Assembly: GCA_050946775.1 (NCBI GenBank)
Contig: JBMNVL010000009.1
Location: forward strand, 1-27,079
From: UMGS1474 sp050946775
GTDB lineage: Bacteria; Bacillota; Clostridia; Oscillospirales; Acutalibacteraceae
DNA: 27,079 nucleotides
Reading direction: 5' to 3'
Shown: positions 1 to 8,700 of the stretch, piece after piece
Numbering within the stretch: the first letter of the stretch is position 1
Layout of the letters: each line of letters starts with the position of its first letter
Program-made: the position numbers and the translations under genes
Notes under the pieces: generated by a model
Told to the model about the DNA's origin: nothing
The model's input: the letters and a program-made list of their open reading frames with translations, nothing else
Database searches by the model: none

Positions 1-20
1 GATTCGGATGATTACAGGAT

Positions 21-41
21 GAGTATATTATACTCTTTTTT
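21..41 (+). terminator. Possible weak terminator at window start
   Basis: GAGTATA and TATACTC form an AT-rich hairpin with almost no loop, followed directly by six T. It could end a gene left of the window. The stem is weak, so this is tentative. Confidence 0.35.
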
Positions 42-167
42 CGGTGAAAATCCATCGTTTTTTCAAATTTCCCTCTCTTTGTGTAGGATCTTTCATTTTT
101 CGCAATTGTTTTTCACACCTTTTGCCGGCAGACAAGGACGCCGACGGAGAAAAGCGGCGAAAAGCAC

Positions 168-196
168 TTGACGAACCCGCCCGTTTTTGCTATAAT
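168..196 (+). promoter_or_regulatory. Sigma-A promoter of tRNA-Thr
   Basis: TTGACG at 168-173 and a perfect TATAAT at 191-196 are separated by 17 bp. The -10 ends 17 bases before the mature tRNA 5' end. This near-consensus layout is what is expected for a stable RNA gene. Confidence 0.88.
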
Positions 197-213
197 ACAG
201 TTCCGCCGGATAC

Positions 214-289
214 GCTACCGTGGCTCAGCAGGTAGAGCAGCTCACTCGTAATGAGCAGGTCGTCCGTTCGAATCGGATCGGTAGCTCCA
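214..289 (+). tRNA. tRNA-Thr (anticodon CGT)
   Basis: A full cloverleaf can be folded by hand. The acceptor stem pairs GCTACCG with CGGTAGC, the D-arm pairs GCTC with GAGC, and the anticodon stem pairs GCTCA with TGAGC around the loop CTCGTAA. The T-arm has the loop TTCGAAT, and CCA is encoded at 287-289. The anticodon CGT reads the threonine codon ACG. The gene has its own promoter just upstream and an intrinsic terminator 9 bases downstream, so it is a single-gene transcription unit. Confidence 0.95.
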
Positions 290-297
290 GCAAAAAA

Positions 298-325
298 GAG
301 CATCGCTTTCAGCGATGCTCTTTTT
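298..325 (+). terminator. Intrinsic terminator of tRNA-Thr
   Basis: GAGCATCGCT (298-307) pairs with AGCGATGCTC (311-320) around the loop TTC. An A tract precedes the stem and five T follow it, so it may work in both directions. Confidence 0.9.
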
Positions 326-344
326 GTTGTATCCCCCTGCCCGC

Positions 345-374
345 CAAAGCCGCGAACCGGAGTTCGCGGCTTTG
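345..374. repeat. Perfect 12-bp inverted repeat (hairpin)
   Basis: CAAAGCCGCGAA (345-356) pairs perfectly with TTCGCGGCTTTG (363-374) around a 6-base loop. No clean T tract follows, so a terminator role is unlikely. It lies in the gene-free stretch between tRNA-Thr and the WYL gene, next to the dispersed repeat at 401-426. Confidence 0.7.
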
Positions 375-400
375 CCGTTTTGCGGCGGGCGTTATCCCCC

Positions 401-426
401 CGGGCGGAGACTATCCGCCCCTACGG
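401..426. repeat. Dispersed 26-bp palindromic repeat, copy 1
   Basis: CGGGCGGA and TCCGCCC flank a short centre, and the tail is CTACGG. A second copy at 20456-20481 matches at 23 of 26 positions, and the mismatches are confined to the centre of the hairpin. Two copies in non-coding DNA 20 kb apart point to a genome-wide repeat family. Confidence 0.7.
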
Positions 427-480
427 CACGATCCAGGAGCAAACACCGGCATTTTCTCCGGCGAGGATGGATCGTTTGCT

Positions 481-551
481 ATTTGTAATGAGACAAATAT
501 GGTACATCTTTTGCTTTTATCATCTTGATATTATGCACCAAATATGGTACA
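481..551 (+). promoter_or_regulatory. Putative operator region of the WYL gene
   Basis: A dyad, ATTTGT then six bases then ACAAAT, covers 481-498. The 13-mer CAAATATGGTACA occurs twice as a direct repeat, at 494-506 and 539-551. The second copy lies in the promoter spacer and covers most of the -10. This is a typical position for a repressor site, and autoregulation by the downstream WYL protein is the simplest inference. Confidence 0.55.
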
Positions 552-553
552 AT
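525..553 (+). promoter_or_regulatory. Promoter of the WYL regulator operon
   Basis: TTGATA at 525-530 and TACAAT at 548-553 are spaced by 17 bp, 31 bases before the start codon. The -10 overlaps the second CAAATATGGTACA repeat. Confidence 0.7.
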
Positions 554-584
554 CACAATTGGATAATACCTTAGGAGGCGCCGT

Positions 585-1607
585 ATGGAAAGTTTGGAAC
601 CGAAAAAGCTGGCGTTGATACGTATTTTGCAGATATTTCAAAAACACAGCGATTACAGCCATCCGCTGAAGCAGGAAGATATTGCCAACTATCTCAACAA
701 TGAATACGGTATCGTTATCGAGCGTAAAGCAATCAGCCGAAACATATCTTTGTTGAAGGAAGCGGGATTCGAGATCGAATCTTGCCATGCCGGCAGTTAT
801 CTGGATGAACGGGATTTTTCCGACGCGGAGCTTCGCATCCTCATTGACGGTGTGCTTTCCAGCAAACATATTGCGCCGAAGTATTCCAAAGATCTGATCG
901 ATAAGCTTTGCTCCCTTTCAAGCCGGTATTTCCGATCGCACGTAAAGCACATTCATACGGTAGGCGATTGGGATAAAACCGAAAATCAGGCGCTTTTCTA
1001 TACTATTGAGATCGTGGATGAAGCGATAGAGCAAAAACGGCAGGTTCGCTTTGATTATAACAAATACGGCGCTGACAAAAAGCTGCACAAAACGATGTCG
1101 CATCAGGTATCGCCGTATCAATTGATCCTGCACAATCAGCGCTATTATTTCATGTGTAAAAGCGAGCGGTGGAAAAACATCGGGTTTTACCGTCTCGACA
1201 GGATCACCAATATGACGCTCACAAACGACCCGCTCACTCCGATCACCTCAGTCGAAGGATATGAGAACGGGATCAATTACAAGGAATTGGCCACGGCTCT
1301 CCCGTATATGTATGGCGACAAACCGGAATGGGTCGAGTTTATTGCGGAAGAATTCGTTGTCGATCAGATCATCGACTGGTTCGGAAAGGATATCCGTATC
1401 CGTAAATGCGGTGAAAAGCAGCTTAAAGTTTCTGTCAAAGTCAGCCCCATGGCGATGGAACATTGGGCGATGCAGTACGCGGGACTCGTCACCGTCATAT
1501 CCCCAAAGCCACTTGCCGAGACAATCAAAACACGTCTGCTTGACGCGGCAGAAAAATATAAGATGGGAAAAAAACTCGGTCTGTGTGAAAAAGACGGCAT
1601 GATGTAA
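585..1607 (+). CDS. WYL-domain transcriptional regulator
   Basis: This 340-residue protein is a predicted DNA-binding, ligand-sensing regulator. Residues about 5-65 form a winged helix-turn-helix, with 'KQEDIANYL' and 'ERKAISRNISLL' as the helices. Residues about 140-215 form the WYL domain, including 'VSPYQLILHNQRYYF' and 'FYRLDRI', and a C-terminal WCX-like part follows. The ATG is preceded by AGGAGG at a good distance. WYL proteins often bind nucleic acid or nucleotides and repress or activate DNA-damage and phage-defence genes; examples are the PafBC, BrxR and CapW types. Here it heads an AT-richer gene group with a helicase, which fits that pattern. Direct repeats over its own promoter suggest autoregulation. 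The family call is firm; the target genes are inferred. Confidence 0.9.
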   Translation: MESLEPKKLALIRILQIFQKHSDYSHPLKQEDIANYLNNEYGIVIERKAISRNISLLKEAGFEIESCHAGSYLDERDFSDAELRILIDGVLSSKHIAPKYSKDLIDKLCSLSSRYFRSHVKHIHTVGDWDKTENQALFYTIEIVDEAIEQKRQVRFDYNKYGADKKLHKTMSHQVSPYQLILHNQRYYFMCKSERWKNIGFYRLDRITNMTLTNDPLTPITSVEGYENGINYKELATALPYMYGDKPEWVEFIAEEFVVDQIIDWFGKDIRIRKCGEKQLKVSVKVSPMAMEHWAMQYAGLVTVISPKPLAETIKTRLLDAAEKYKMGKKLGLCEKDGMM

Positions 1608-1657
1608 TTTTCAAAACGCGCCGCCGGTTGGACAACATAAAGGAGCAAACAGGAAAA

Positions 1658-2428
1658 ATGAAAGATTTAAAAAAAATTATTAAATATGAGTTGGAGCAGG
1701 AAACAGATAGGGCGAAAATTATCGAAACATTGAAAAAAATCAACGAAAAGTTCTTAAACGAATATCACCTTGATATCGACGGCTTTATTATTGACCCTTT
1801 AGTAATCGAAGCCTATTATCACAAGAAAGGGGTTTTTGAGGACGGCTGCGTGCACGCGGCCCAAAACGAAGGGAAAATAGCGGAAACCGCAAGAAACCGG
1901 CAAAAGAAAAATTTTGGCGGACTATATATACACAACGTTAAAAACAAAAATGACGGATTAGACATTTGTTTATCTGATGGAGAATACTATTATTCATTGT
2001 TAATTAAAAACGCAATTCTAAACGGCGAAAAGTTCGCAACACAGTCACAAGTATCCATGGAATTATGCGCTGCTTGCGAGAAATGCGAGAATTGTTCGGA
2101 CGTAAATGAGTGTATATACAATGAAAGAAAAGTTGTAAAGAGGAACCAACAGGACAAAAAGCTAAAGATACTGCATCTCCCGAGAAAGAATGTTCGTAAC
2201 ACGGACGCGCTTGCCGCGGTTTCTTTACAGGCAATTAAAAAAGATATTCAAGGCATAAAGCTTACTCTTGCAGCAGGTTTTGGAAAGCAGTGGGAAGCAT
2301 CAGTCGTTGCGATAGAAGAGTCGGCAAACGAAGCGGACGAAGAAATGATAAAAAAATTTGCAGACAGACTGAATGGTTCAAAAGTCGAAAAAAAGTATTT
2401 TGAGAATGCAAAAAAGATCCTGGAGTAA
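1658..2428 (+). CDS. Uncharacterised protein, possible distant alkyladenine DNA glycosylase-like fold, with Cys cluster
   Basis: The protein has 256 residues. The ATG is chosen because AAGGAG lies 12 bases upstream; a TTG 30 bases earlier has no such site. By eye, residues 48-122 resemble the core of the AAG/MPG 3-methyladenine glycosylases. 'VIEAYYH' (E51) matches the catalytic 'ETEAYLG', H66 matches the following His, and 'TARNRQ' with 'GGLYIHNV' matches 'TPRNR' and 'YVYIIYG'. 'SLLIKNAILNGE' matches 'LLRALEPLEG'. This comparison is from memory and weak. Residues 137-152 carry C137, C140, C143, C146 and C152, a spacing that could bind zinc or an iron-sulfur cluster. The gene lies 50 bp after the WYL gene and is probably co-transcribed with it. 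It is strongly A-rich compared with the flanking genome, which suggests acquisition. If the resemblance is false, it is simply a conserved hypothetical protein. Confidence 0.6.
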   Translation: MKDLKKIIKYELEQETDRAKIIETLKKINEKFLNEYHLDIDGFIIDPLVIEAYYHKKGVFEDGCVHAAQNEGKIAETARNRQKKNFGGLYIHNVKNKNDGLDICLSDGEYYYSLLIKNAILNGEKFATQSQVSMELCAACEKCENCSDVNECIYNERKVVKRNQQDKKLKILHLPRKNVRNTDALAAVSLQAIKKDIQGIKLTLAAGFGKQWEASVVAIEESANEADEEMIKKFADRLNGSKVEKKYFENAKKILE

Positions 2429-2580
2429 ACAATTATCCCTTTCATTACGAGTGCTTTTGGCGGCGGGCAAATTGCCCACCGCTTCCAATTATAAGCGCGA
2501 TCTTACGGATGAAGCCGGGGTCGTCTCCAACGGCATTGGCGGTGGGAGAACATATACGCCGTTTTCATAACGGCGTTATC

Positions 2581-2612
2581 AAAAAGAACCGTGAACGGCA
2601 CGGTCCTTTTTT
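2581..2612 (+). terminator. Intrinsic terminator after the glycosylase-like gene
   Basis: ACCGTG and CACGGT form the stem around a 5-base loop. The stem is flanked by AAAAAG on the left and a run of six T on the right. It separates the first two genes from the helicase, which has its own promoter immediately downstream. Confidence 0.75.
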
Positions 2613-2619
2613 CGTTTCG

Positions 2620-2648
2620 TTGACGATACGCCCCGTTTTTGGTACATA
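2620..2648 (+). promoter_or_regulatory. Promoter of the UvrD-like helicase gene
   Basis: TTGACG at 2620-2625 and TACATA at 2643-2648 are spaced by 17 bp. The -10 overlaps TGGTACAT, the same core that overlaps the -10 of the WYL promoter. Control by the WYL protein is therefore plausible. The rest of the 429-695 kb-scale gap 2429-2695 holds only small hairpins and no gene. Confidence 0.65.
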
Positions 2649-2713
2649 CTTCGCCCTAAAATGGTTTAGAGAGTGAGGTCGTGCCATTATAAACGTTGGA
2701 AAGGGGTTTGAAA

Positions 2714-5638
2714 ATGGGGCTCATCGATGAATTGAACGAAAAACAAAGAGAAGCTGTTCTGGAAACAGAAGGATACGTGCGCGTTATCGCGGGCGCAGGC
2801 AGCGGGAAAACAAAGCTTCTGGTGAGCAGATATGCCTATCTTGTCCAAGAATACGGCATCGATCCCGCCAACATCCTTTGCGTGACGTTTACAAACAAAG
2901 CCGCTGGAGAGATGAAACGGCGTATCAGAGCGATCATCGGAGAAGAATACAATACGGCGCTGATATGCACGTATCACGGCTTTTGCGCGAGACTGCTGCG
3001 CGACGACGCGGAAAAGCTGTTTTTATCAAAAGATTTTCAGATAATCGACGCGGTACAGCAAAAAACGATACTGGGAGAGATCTATCAAAAGCGCGAACGG
3101 AAGCTTGACTATGCGAGCTTTGAAAAAATATTGAAGCTGATCGGCGAATACAAATCCGTCGGATATCACGAGTACATCCCGAATATGATCAACCCGGAAC
3201 ACCGGCCGATCATGCAGTCGATATCTTCCCAGGACGGTGAAATAATCGAAGAGTATATGCAACGGCAAAAATCGGTCAACGCGCTTGATTTTCACGATCT
3301 TCTCAGCTTCGCTCTTTACCTGCTGGAAACAAACGATGCGGTAAGAACGCGCTGGCAAAACAGGCTCAATTACATTCAGGTAGACGAATTTCAGGACAGT
3401 TCGACCCGCGAAATGAAACTGATAGATATTTTATCTGATTCCTTCCGCAATATCTTGATCGTCGGGGATCCGGATCAGAACATTTACGAATGGCGAGGAT
3501 CCGACGTTAAGCTGTTGGTCGATTTTGATAAAACACACGAGCCGACGAAGACGATTTTTCTCAACCGCAATTACCGAAGCACGCCGCAAATCCTCGATTG
3601 CGCGAACAGTCTGATAGATCATAACCGGCTGCGGTTAAAAAAAGACCTTTTTACAAATCTGTCGAGAGGCGCCAACGTAACGCATTATCATTCAAAAAGC
3701 GATGACAAGGAGACTGAAAAAATCGCGGAACTGATAAAAACCGCGGTGCGCAAAAACGGAAAAAAGTATTCCGATATAGCGGTTTTATATCGGTCCGGGT
3801 TTTTGTCCCGTTTGGTGGAAAACCGGCTCGTTGAACAAAATATCCCGTATGAAATATACGGCGGCGTCAAATTCTTTCAGCGCATGGAAGTCCTTGATAT
3901 GATCGCCTATCTTCGTGTAATCGCGTTTGGAGACGACGTTTCGACAAAACGCATCATAAACAAGCCCCGAAGGCGTTTCGGCCGGGTGAAGCTGTCTGCG
4001 TTGGAAGATCTGCAAGAGCGTCTGTCGGTCAAAGGCAAGGAACCCGCAAGTTTGTTTGATGTTTTATCGGGCAATCTCGATAGCGCCCCGTTCAAAAACA
4101 GTGATGCCGGCGATTTTATCAAGCTGATAAACGGCATTAGAGAAGATGCGGGAAAACTCCGGGTCAGCGAGATCGTAAACCGGGTGGCGGCAGAATCGGG
4201 ATACGAAGAATATATCCGATCGCTCGGGGATGAAGAACGGTATGAAAACCTGATGGAATTCAAAAGGGCCGCGGTTGAATTTGAACGCAACTTCGGCGAA
4301 GATATAAGCCTGCCGCAGTTTTTACAGCAACTGTCGCTGCAGAGCGCCGAAGACAGTGAAAAAGAAAACGACACCGTCAAATTGATGACGATACACGCCG
4401 CAAAGGGTCTCGAATTCCCGGTCGTGTTCGTCATAGGCTTATCAGAAGGCGTCTTTCCGTCTTCCAAAACCATAGAAGAACGGAAAACGCTGGGGCTGGA
4501 AGAAGAAAGACGCTTATGCTACGTTGCTATAACAAGAGCCAAAGAGCAATTGTATCTTATGGATGCCGAGGGTTTTTCTCAAAATGGTATAAAAAAGCTG
4601 CCGTCTCGATTTCTTCGGGAGATCGGGATAAACAATTACGACAGGATCGGCGTCATCTCCGACGAACTTGACAGAGAAAGCAAAGCATACTCCAAACGGC
4701 TTGATTCGGAATTTGACGTCGAAGCGAAAGACCAGTATCACCCGGGCGACGAGGTTGAACATCATGCTTTTGGAAAGGGCACGGTCTTAAGTTTCGATCC
4801 GCGAAGAAACAGTCTTACCGTTACGTTTGACAAAATCCGTCAGACTCGCACTTTGAATGCGGATTATTTCACCCGAACACATGCGGTCCCGATCGTTTAT
4901 CATCCGACTCCCGAAACCTATAAAACCAAAATAAGTGAAAAAGAATTTGAAAGCGATTCGGATTTACTTGAGCCCCGATCCAAAGCCGTTCAAGACGAAA
5001 ACGAACCTGACGACTCACCCGATTATGCGCAAGATGAACCGCTGGAAGAACAACCTTTTGTGATTATGGAACGTACGGAAACCGGAAAAGAAGCCGCATT
5101 TCATAAAAAGAACGGCGGCGATTCAAACAAGATCGATCTGAACAAAATGAACGAAGAGCTCAAGCAAAAGCTTGCCGACACCCCGAATCTTTGGAAGCGT
5201 GACGACGCACCTCATACGGGCTGGACTTGCGTCGGCGTCAGCGACCTTGGCGCTCCGGTCGGAGTCTGCGAAATGTGCGGTTATCAGATTATCCGCTATG
5301 TGCATCATATGATTCATCCCACGCACCACCCGTTGGACGTTGGCTGCGTATGTGCCGGAAAAATGGAAGGGGACGTCGAACGGGCGATCAAACGCGAGAA
5401 TGACTTCAAAAACAAAGAAGCCCGGCGCAAAAACTTTATGAAGCGCAAATGGAAAACGTCAAGAAACGGCAATCCGTACGTAAAAATAAAGAATCACATC
5501 ATCGTTTTATATCGCCAAAAGGATAACGCGGGATGGAAATATTCGATGGATTCCAAATTCTGCAGCATACCCTTCGCTACACGCGAAAAAGCCGTAGGCG
5601 CTGCGTTTGAAACGCTTGATACCATATTGAGATCGTGA
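2714..5638 (+). CDS. UvrD/PcrA-type SF1A DNA helicase with C-terminal zinc-finger-like extension
   Basis: This 974-residue ATP-dependent 3'-5' DNA helicase has all SF1A motifs: Walker A 'GAGSGKT' (27-33), Ia 'TFTNKAAGEM', II 'VDEFQD' (223-228), III 'GDPDQNIYEWRGSD' (251-264), IV 'LNRNYRS' (283-289), V 'MTIHAAKGLEF' and VI 'EERRLCYVAITRAK'. A Tudor-like domain typical of PcrA follows at about 674-715. Normal PcrA ends near residue 740. Here an acidic linker (about 740-825) leads into an extra domain at 830-974. That domain has C839, 'CEMC' (852-855), His residues, 'GCVC' (877-880) and a basic tail, so it is probably a zinc-binding nucleic-acid module. The ATG is preferred over an upstream TTG because AAAGGGG precedes it. 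The extension, the low GC and the WYL neighbour suggest an accessory repair or defence helicase, not the housekeeping PcrA. The helicase call is certain; the role is inferred. Confidence 0.92.
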   Translation: MGLIDELNEKQREAVLETEGYVRVIAGAGSGKTKLLVSRYAYLVQEYGIDPANILCVTFTNKAAGEMKRRIRAIIGEEYNTALICTYHGFCARLLRDDAEKLFLSKDFQIIDAVQQKTILGEIYQKRERKLDYASFEKILKLIGEYKSVGYHEYIPNMINPEHRPIMQSISSQDGEIIEEYMQRQKSVNALDFHDLLSFALYLLETNDAVRTRWQNRLNYIQVDEFQDSSTREMKLIDILSDSFRNILIVGDPDQNIYEWRGSDVKLLVDFDKTHEPTKTIFLNRNYRSTPQILDCANSLIDHNRLRLKKDLFTNLSRGANVTHYHSKSDDKETEKIAELIKTAVRKNGKKYSDIAVLYRSGFLSRLVENRLVEQNIPYEIYGGVKFFQRMEVLDMIAYLRVIAFGDDVSTKRIINKPRRRFGRVKLSALEDLQERLSVKGKEPASLFDVLSGNLDSAPFKNSDAGDFIKLINGIREDAGKLRVSEIVNRVAAESGYEEYIRSLGDEERYENLMEFKRAAVEFERNFGEDISLPQFLQQLSLQSAEDSEKENDTVKLMTIHAAKGLEFPVVFVIGLSEGVFPSSKTIEERKTLGLEEERRLCYVAITRAKEQLYLMDAEGFSQNGIKKLPSRFLREIGINNYDRIGVISDELDRESKAYSKRLDSEFDVEAKDQYHPGDEVEHHAFGKGTVLSFDPRRNSLTVTFDKIRQTRTLNADYFTRTHAVPIVYHPTPETYKTKISEKEFESDSDLLEPRSKAVQDENEPDDSPDYAQDEPLEEQPFVIMERTETGKEAAFHKKNGGDSNKIDLNKMNEELKQKLADTPNLWKRDDAPHTGWTCVGVSDLGAPVGVCEMCGYQIIRYVHHMIHPTHHPLDVGCVCAGKMEGDVERAIKRENDFKNKEARRKNFMKRKWKTSRNGNPYVKIKNHIIVLYRQKDNAGWKYSMDSKFCSIPFATREKAVGAAFETLDTILRS

Positions 5639-5687
5639 TCGTTACCTCCCGCTTTTGATGCGTCGCCTGCCGTATTATCCTGCAAAC

Positions 5688-5721
5688 AACACGCTCCGTG
5701 ACGTTCGTCACGGAGCGTGTT
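5688..5721. terminator. Bidirectional terminator between convergent genes
   Basis: A perfect 15-bp stem (5688-5702 with 5707-5721) encloses the loop GTTC. It lies between the ends of the plus-strand helicase and the minus-strand GH3 gene, with a short T run (CGCTTTT) on the plus-strand side. Confidence 0.8.
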
Positions 5722-5726
5722 CGCTT

Positions 5727-8700
5727 TTACAGCGCCTGTTCGGCGGCGTAGAGGGCGGCGGGTGACGCGAAGGGATCGGCCAGCAGTGCCGCTGCCGCCC
5801 TGGCGGCCGCCGACGCCGGGTCGGATCCTTCCAGCCGGGCGGCCAGCGCCGCCTTCTGCCGGTCGACCCAGGCCAGATCGACGATCATCGGATCGGAAAT
5901 GGTCATGGTGTAATTGTGCCCCTTGTCTACCGGGCGTTCGTCCCGGACGGCGTCGGTCAGCCACATCACGCACAGGGCTTGGCGCAGATCCGCCCAGTCG
6001 ATGATCCCCCGGCGGGTGGCGGGCGGGGTATCCAGCGGGATGGCGATGCGCATCCGGTCGGGGGTGCCGTCGATACGCGCCCGCGAGCCGTTGCCGAAGG
6101 GATCGGCCTTGCCCACCATGGCGGGCTTGATCACCCAGCCGGCGTTGTGCTCCCGGTTGGCGGGATCCTCGTCCCCCGGCTTTTGGGGCACCATGGCCGA
6201 GCGCACCTTCAAGTCGATCCGCTCCCACGCCCCGGCCGGCGGGACGACGCCGCCCACGGTGGAGACGGTCACCGTCAGCTGCAGGCAATACCGCCCCGGC
6301 TGATCGGCAACGTCCAGAGGATGGCCGTCGTCCTGCGACCAGTTGCCCCACATCCGCTCGTTGTGCAGACTGCCGTCCCAATCCTCGAGATAGGAATCAA
6401 ATCCCCGCGCCAGACTGTCGAACCGCTTGCGGATATAATCCATCGGCGCCAGCGTCGCTTTGGCGGCCGCCAGTGCCTGCCGGCAGGCCGCAAGCCGCTC
6501 GTCGCCGGCGGCGGGATCGGTGACGGCACGCAAGGCGGCGTCATAGGCCGCGCCGTAGGCCGCCGCCGTGGCGGGGGTATACCCCGCCGGATCGACCCCG
6601 TCGTGGATGACCGCCCACAAAGCGTCCCGTTCGCCGCCCAGCGACGTATCGACGACCGTTACCTCCCGCAGGGTCATGGTGATGTCATCCGCCAGTTTTT
6701 CGGTGGAGGTGATCCCGATCAGACAGCGATCCAGCCGGCCCCAGTCCATTTTGCCCCAGGTATGGCGACCGGCGGCGGTCAGGGGGATATCGAGATAGTT
6801 GACGCCTTTTTTCAGCCGGACACCGACGTCGGCGAAAGCCCAGCCGTAGTGATTTTCGCCGTGGTCGTCGGCCGAGCGCAGCTTGACAAACCCCTCGCTG
6901 AACGCGGCGTCGGGCAGACCGGCCGGGCCGTCCAGCGTCAGAGTCGCCCGCAGATGGAGATCGGCCAGCCGGTGGCTGTACAAATCGATACTCGGCGCCG
7001 CCTCGTCGGCCGTCGTCCAGTCGGCGTAGAGCCAGTGCCGGGGATGGTCGGCGGCGGCGTAGCTGCCGTCCATGGCGGTAAACCGGGCGGCGACGTGGTC
7101 GGTGCTGCGCCGCAGCAGCCGCAGGGTGACGGCGGCGGTCTTGTTCCCGTTCGACAGGGTGATCGTCGCCTCGCCCGGCAGGGCGTCGGCCTGTTTGGCC
7201 GTTACGTCAGATCCGCCGGCGGTGGCGGTGACCGTCGGGGGAACGTCCCCTTCCACCGCCAGGGTATAAGCGGTCTTTTCGGGGGCGAAATCCGTCAGCG
7301 GCAGGCCGTCGACGGCGATGCCGTCGGGCAGCAGCTCCTCTTCCACCGCCACCGGATAGCTCGCGCTGCCGGCAGATTCGCCCACCGTCACGGTGACGGT
7401 GATAGTCGCGGTGCCTTTTCCCACCGGGGTGACGACGCCCTTGTCGTCCACCGCCGCCACGTCGGGACGGTTGGAGGAGTACCTCACCGTTACGTCGGGG
7501 GCGGTCAGGTCGAGGAAGGAATCGTCTTTTAAGGCAACCGACAGCCCGCTTTGCAGGGTGCGGTCGGGACGGGCGGCGTTGAGGATCACCCCGCTGGGAA
7601 CGACCGCCACGGCGGCGATCGCCCGCTCGGGCTGGCCGGTCAGGGTAAAGGCGGCCTTCAGCGCCCGGCTTTCGTCGGAGGACGGCCCGACGAAGAGGGT
7701 GTATTCCCCTTGATCCCAGACGTTTTTCTGTCCCTCTTCATCCCAGAAATACACCTCGCCGAGATCGAGATCCAGCGTGACGGTCTTGGTCTGTCCCGCC
7801 GGGATAAAGACCTTTTCAAACCCCTTCAACTGCTTGAAGGGACGCGCTTTTCCGTCGGCCAGCGGCGAGCAAACGTACAGCTGCACCACCTCTTTGCCGT
7901 CGACGGCGCTCTGGTTGGCGACGTCGACCGACACGGCGATGTGCCCGTCGGGGGTGACGGCGGTTTTGTCCAGCCGCAGATTGGCGTAGACGAAGCGGGA
8001 ATAACTCAACCCGTGGCCGAAGGGGTAGGTAACGTGGCCGGTGAAATACTGATAGGTCCAGCCGCCGCATTTGTAATCGTCCCGCACGAGATCGTAGTCG
8101 TCGATGGTCTCCAGCTCGCTGTTGTAACTGTACCAGGTGAAGGGCAGCTTGGCCGACGGGTTGGCGTCGCCGAACAGCACCCGTCCCAGGGCGTTGCCCT
8201 GCGCCTGACCGTTGTTGCAGGTCCACAGGATGGCCGGGGTCAGCTCTTTGAAGGATTCGATCTCCATCACCCCGACGGTCTGCAGATGGCAGACGGTGCG
8301 GGGATTCATGGCGGCCACCGCCGCCACCAGCGCGTGCTGGTTGTTCCACAGGGCGATGGTCGCCCTGTCCGAGCCCTCCGACGAGTTGATCCCGCCCATG
8401 CAGGCGATCACCACGTCGGCTTCGCGGATGGCCGCCTCCTCCCCGGGGGTGAAGGAAACCGGGGATTCGTCGGCGCAGTAGACGACGTAGAGATCCCGCT
8501 TGTCGTACCCGCCGTTGGCGTTGAAGCCGCCGACGGTGACGTAATCGCCGCCCGAGGCGGTCTTGACGGTGGGGATATCCGCCAGCATACCGCCGCCGGC
8601 GTTGCCGTAGCGCACCTCGACGTGGCCGCCCAGCGTGTTTTCCCCCGCCGCAATCTGCAGCTCGACCCGGTTGGCGTTTTTGATTTTCACGTCCTTGAAT

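Noticed and set aside
2373..2570. A 65-codon frame overlapping the end of the glycosylase-like gene
   Set aside because: It starts inside the upstream gene in another frame, lacks a ribosome site, and the non-overlapping part is filled by hairpins.
2714..5638. Gabija GajB or another named defence helicase
   Set aside because: Length, the PcrA-like Tudor domain and the absence of a GajA-type nuclease partner do not fit Gabija. No named system was matched.
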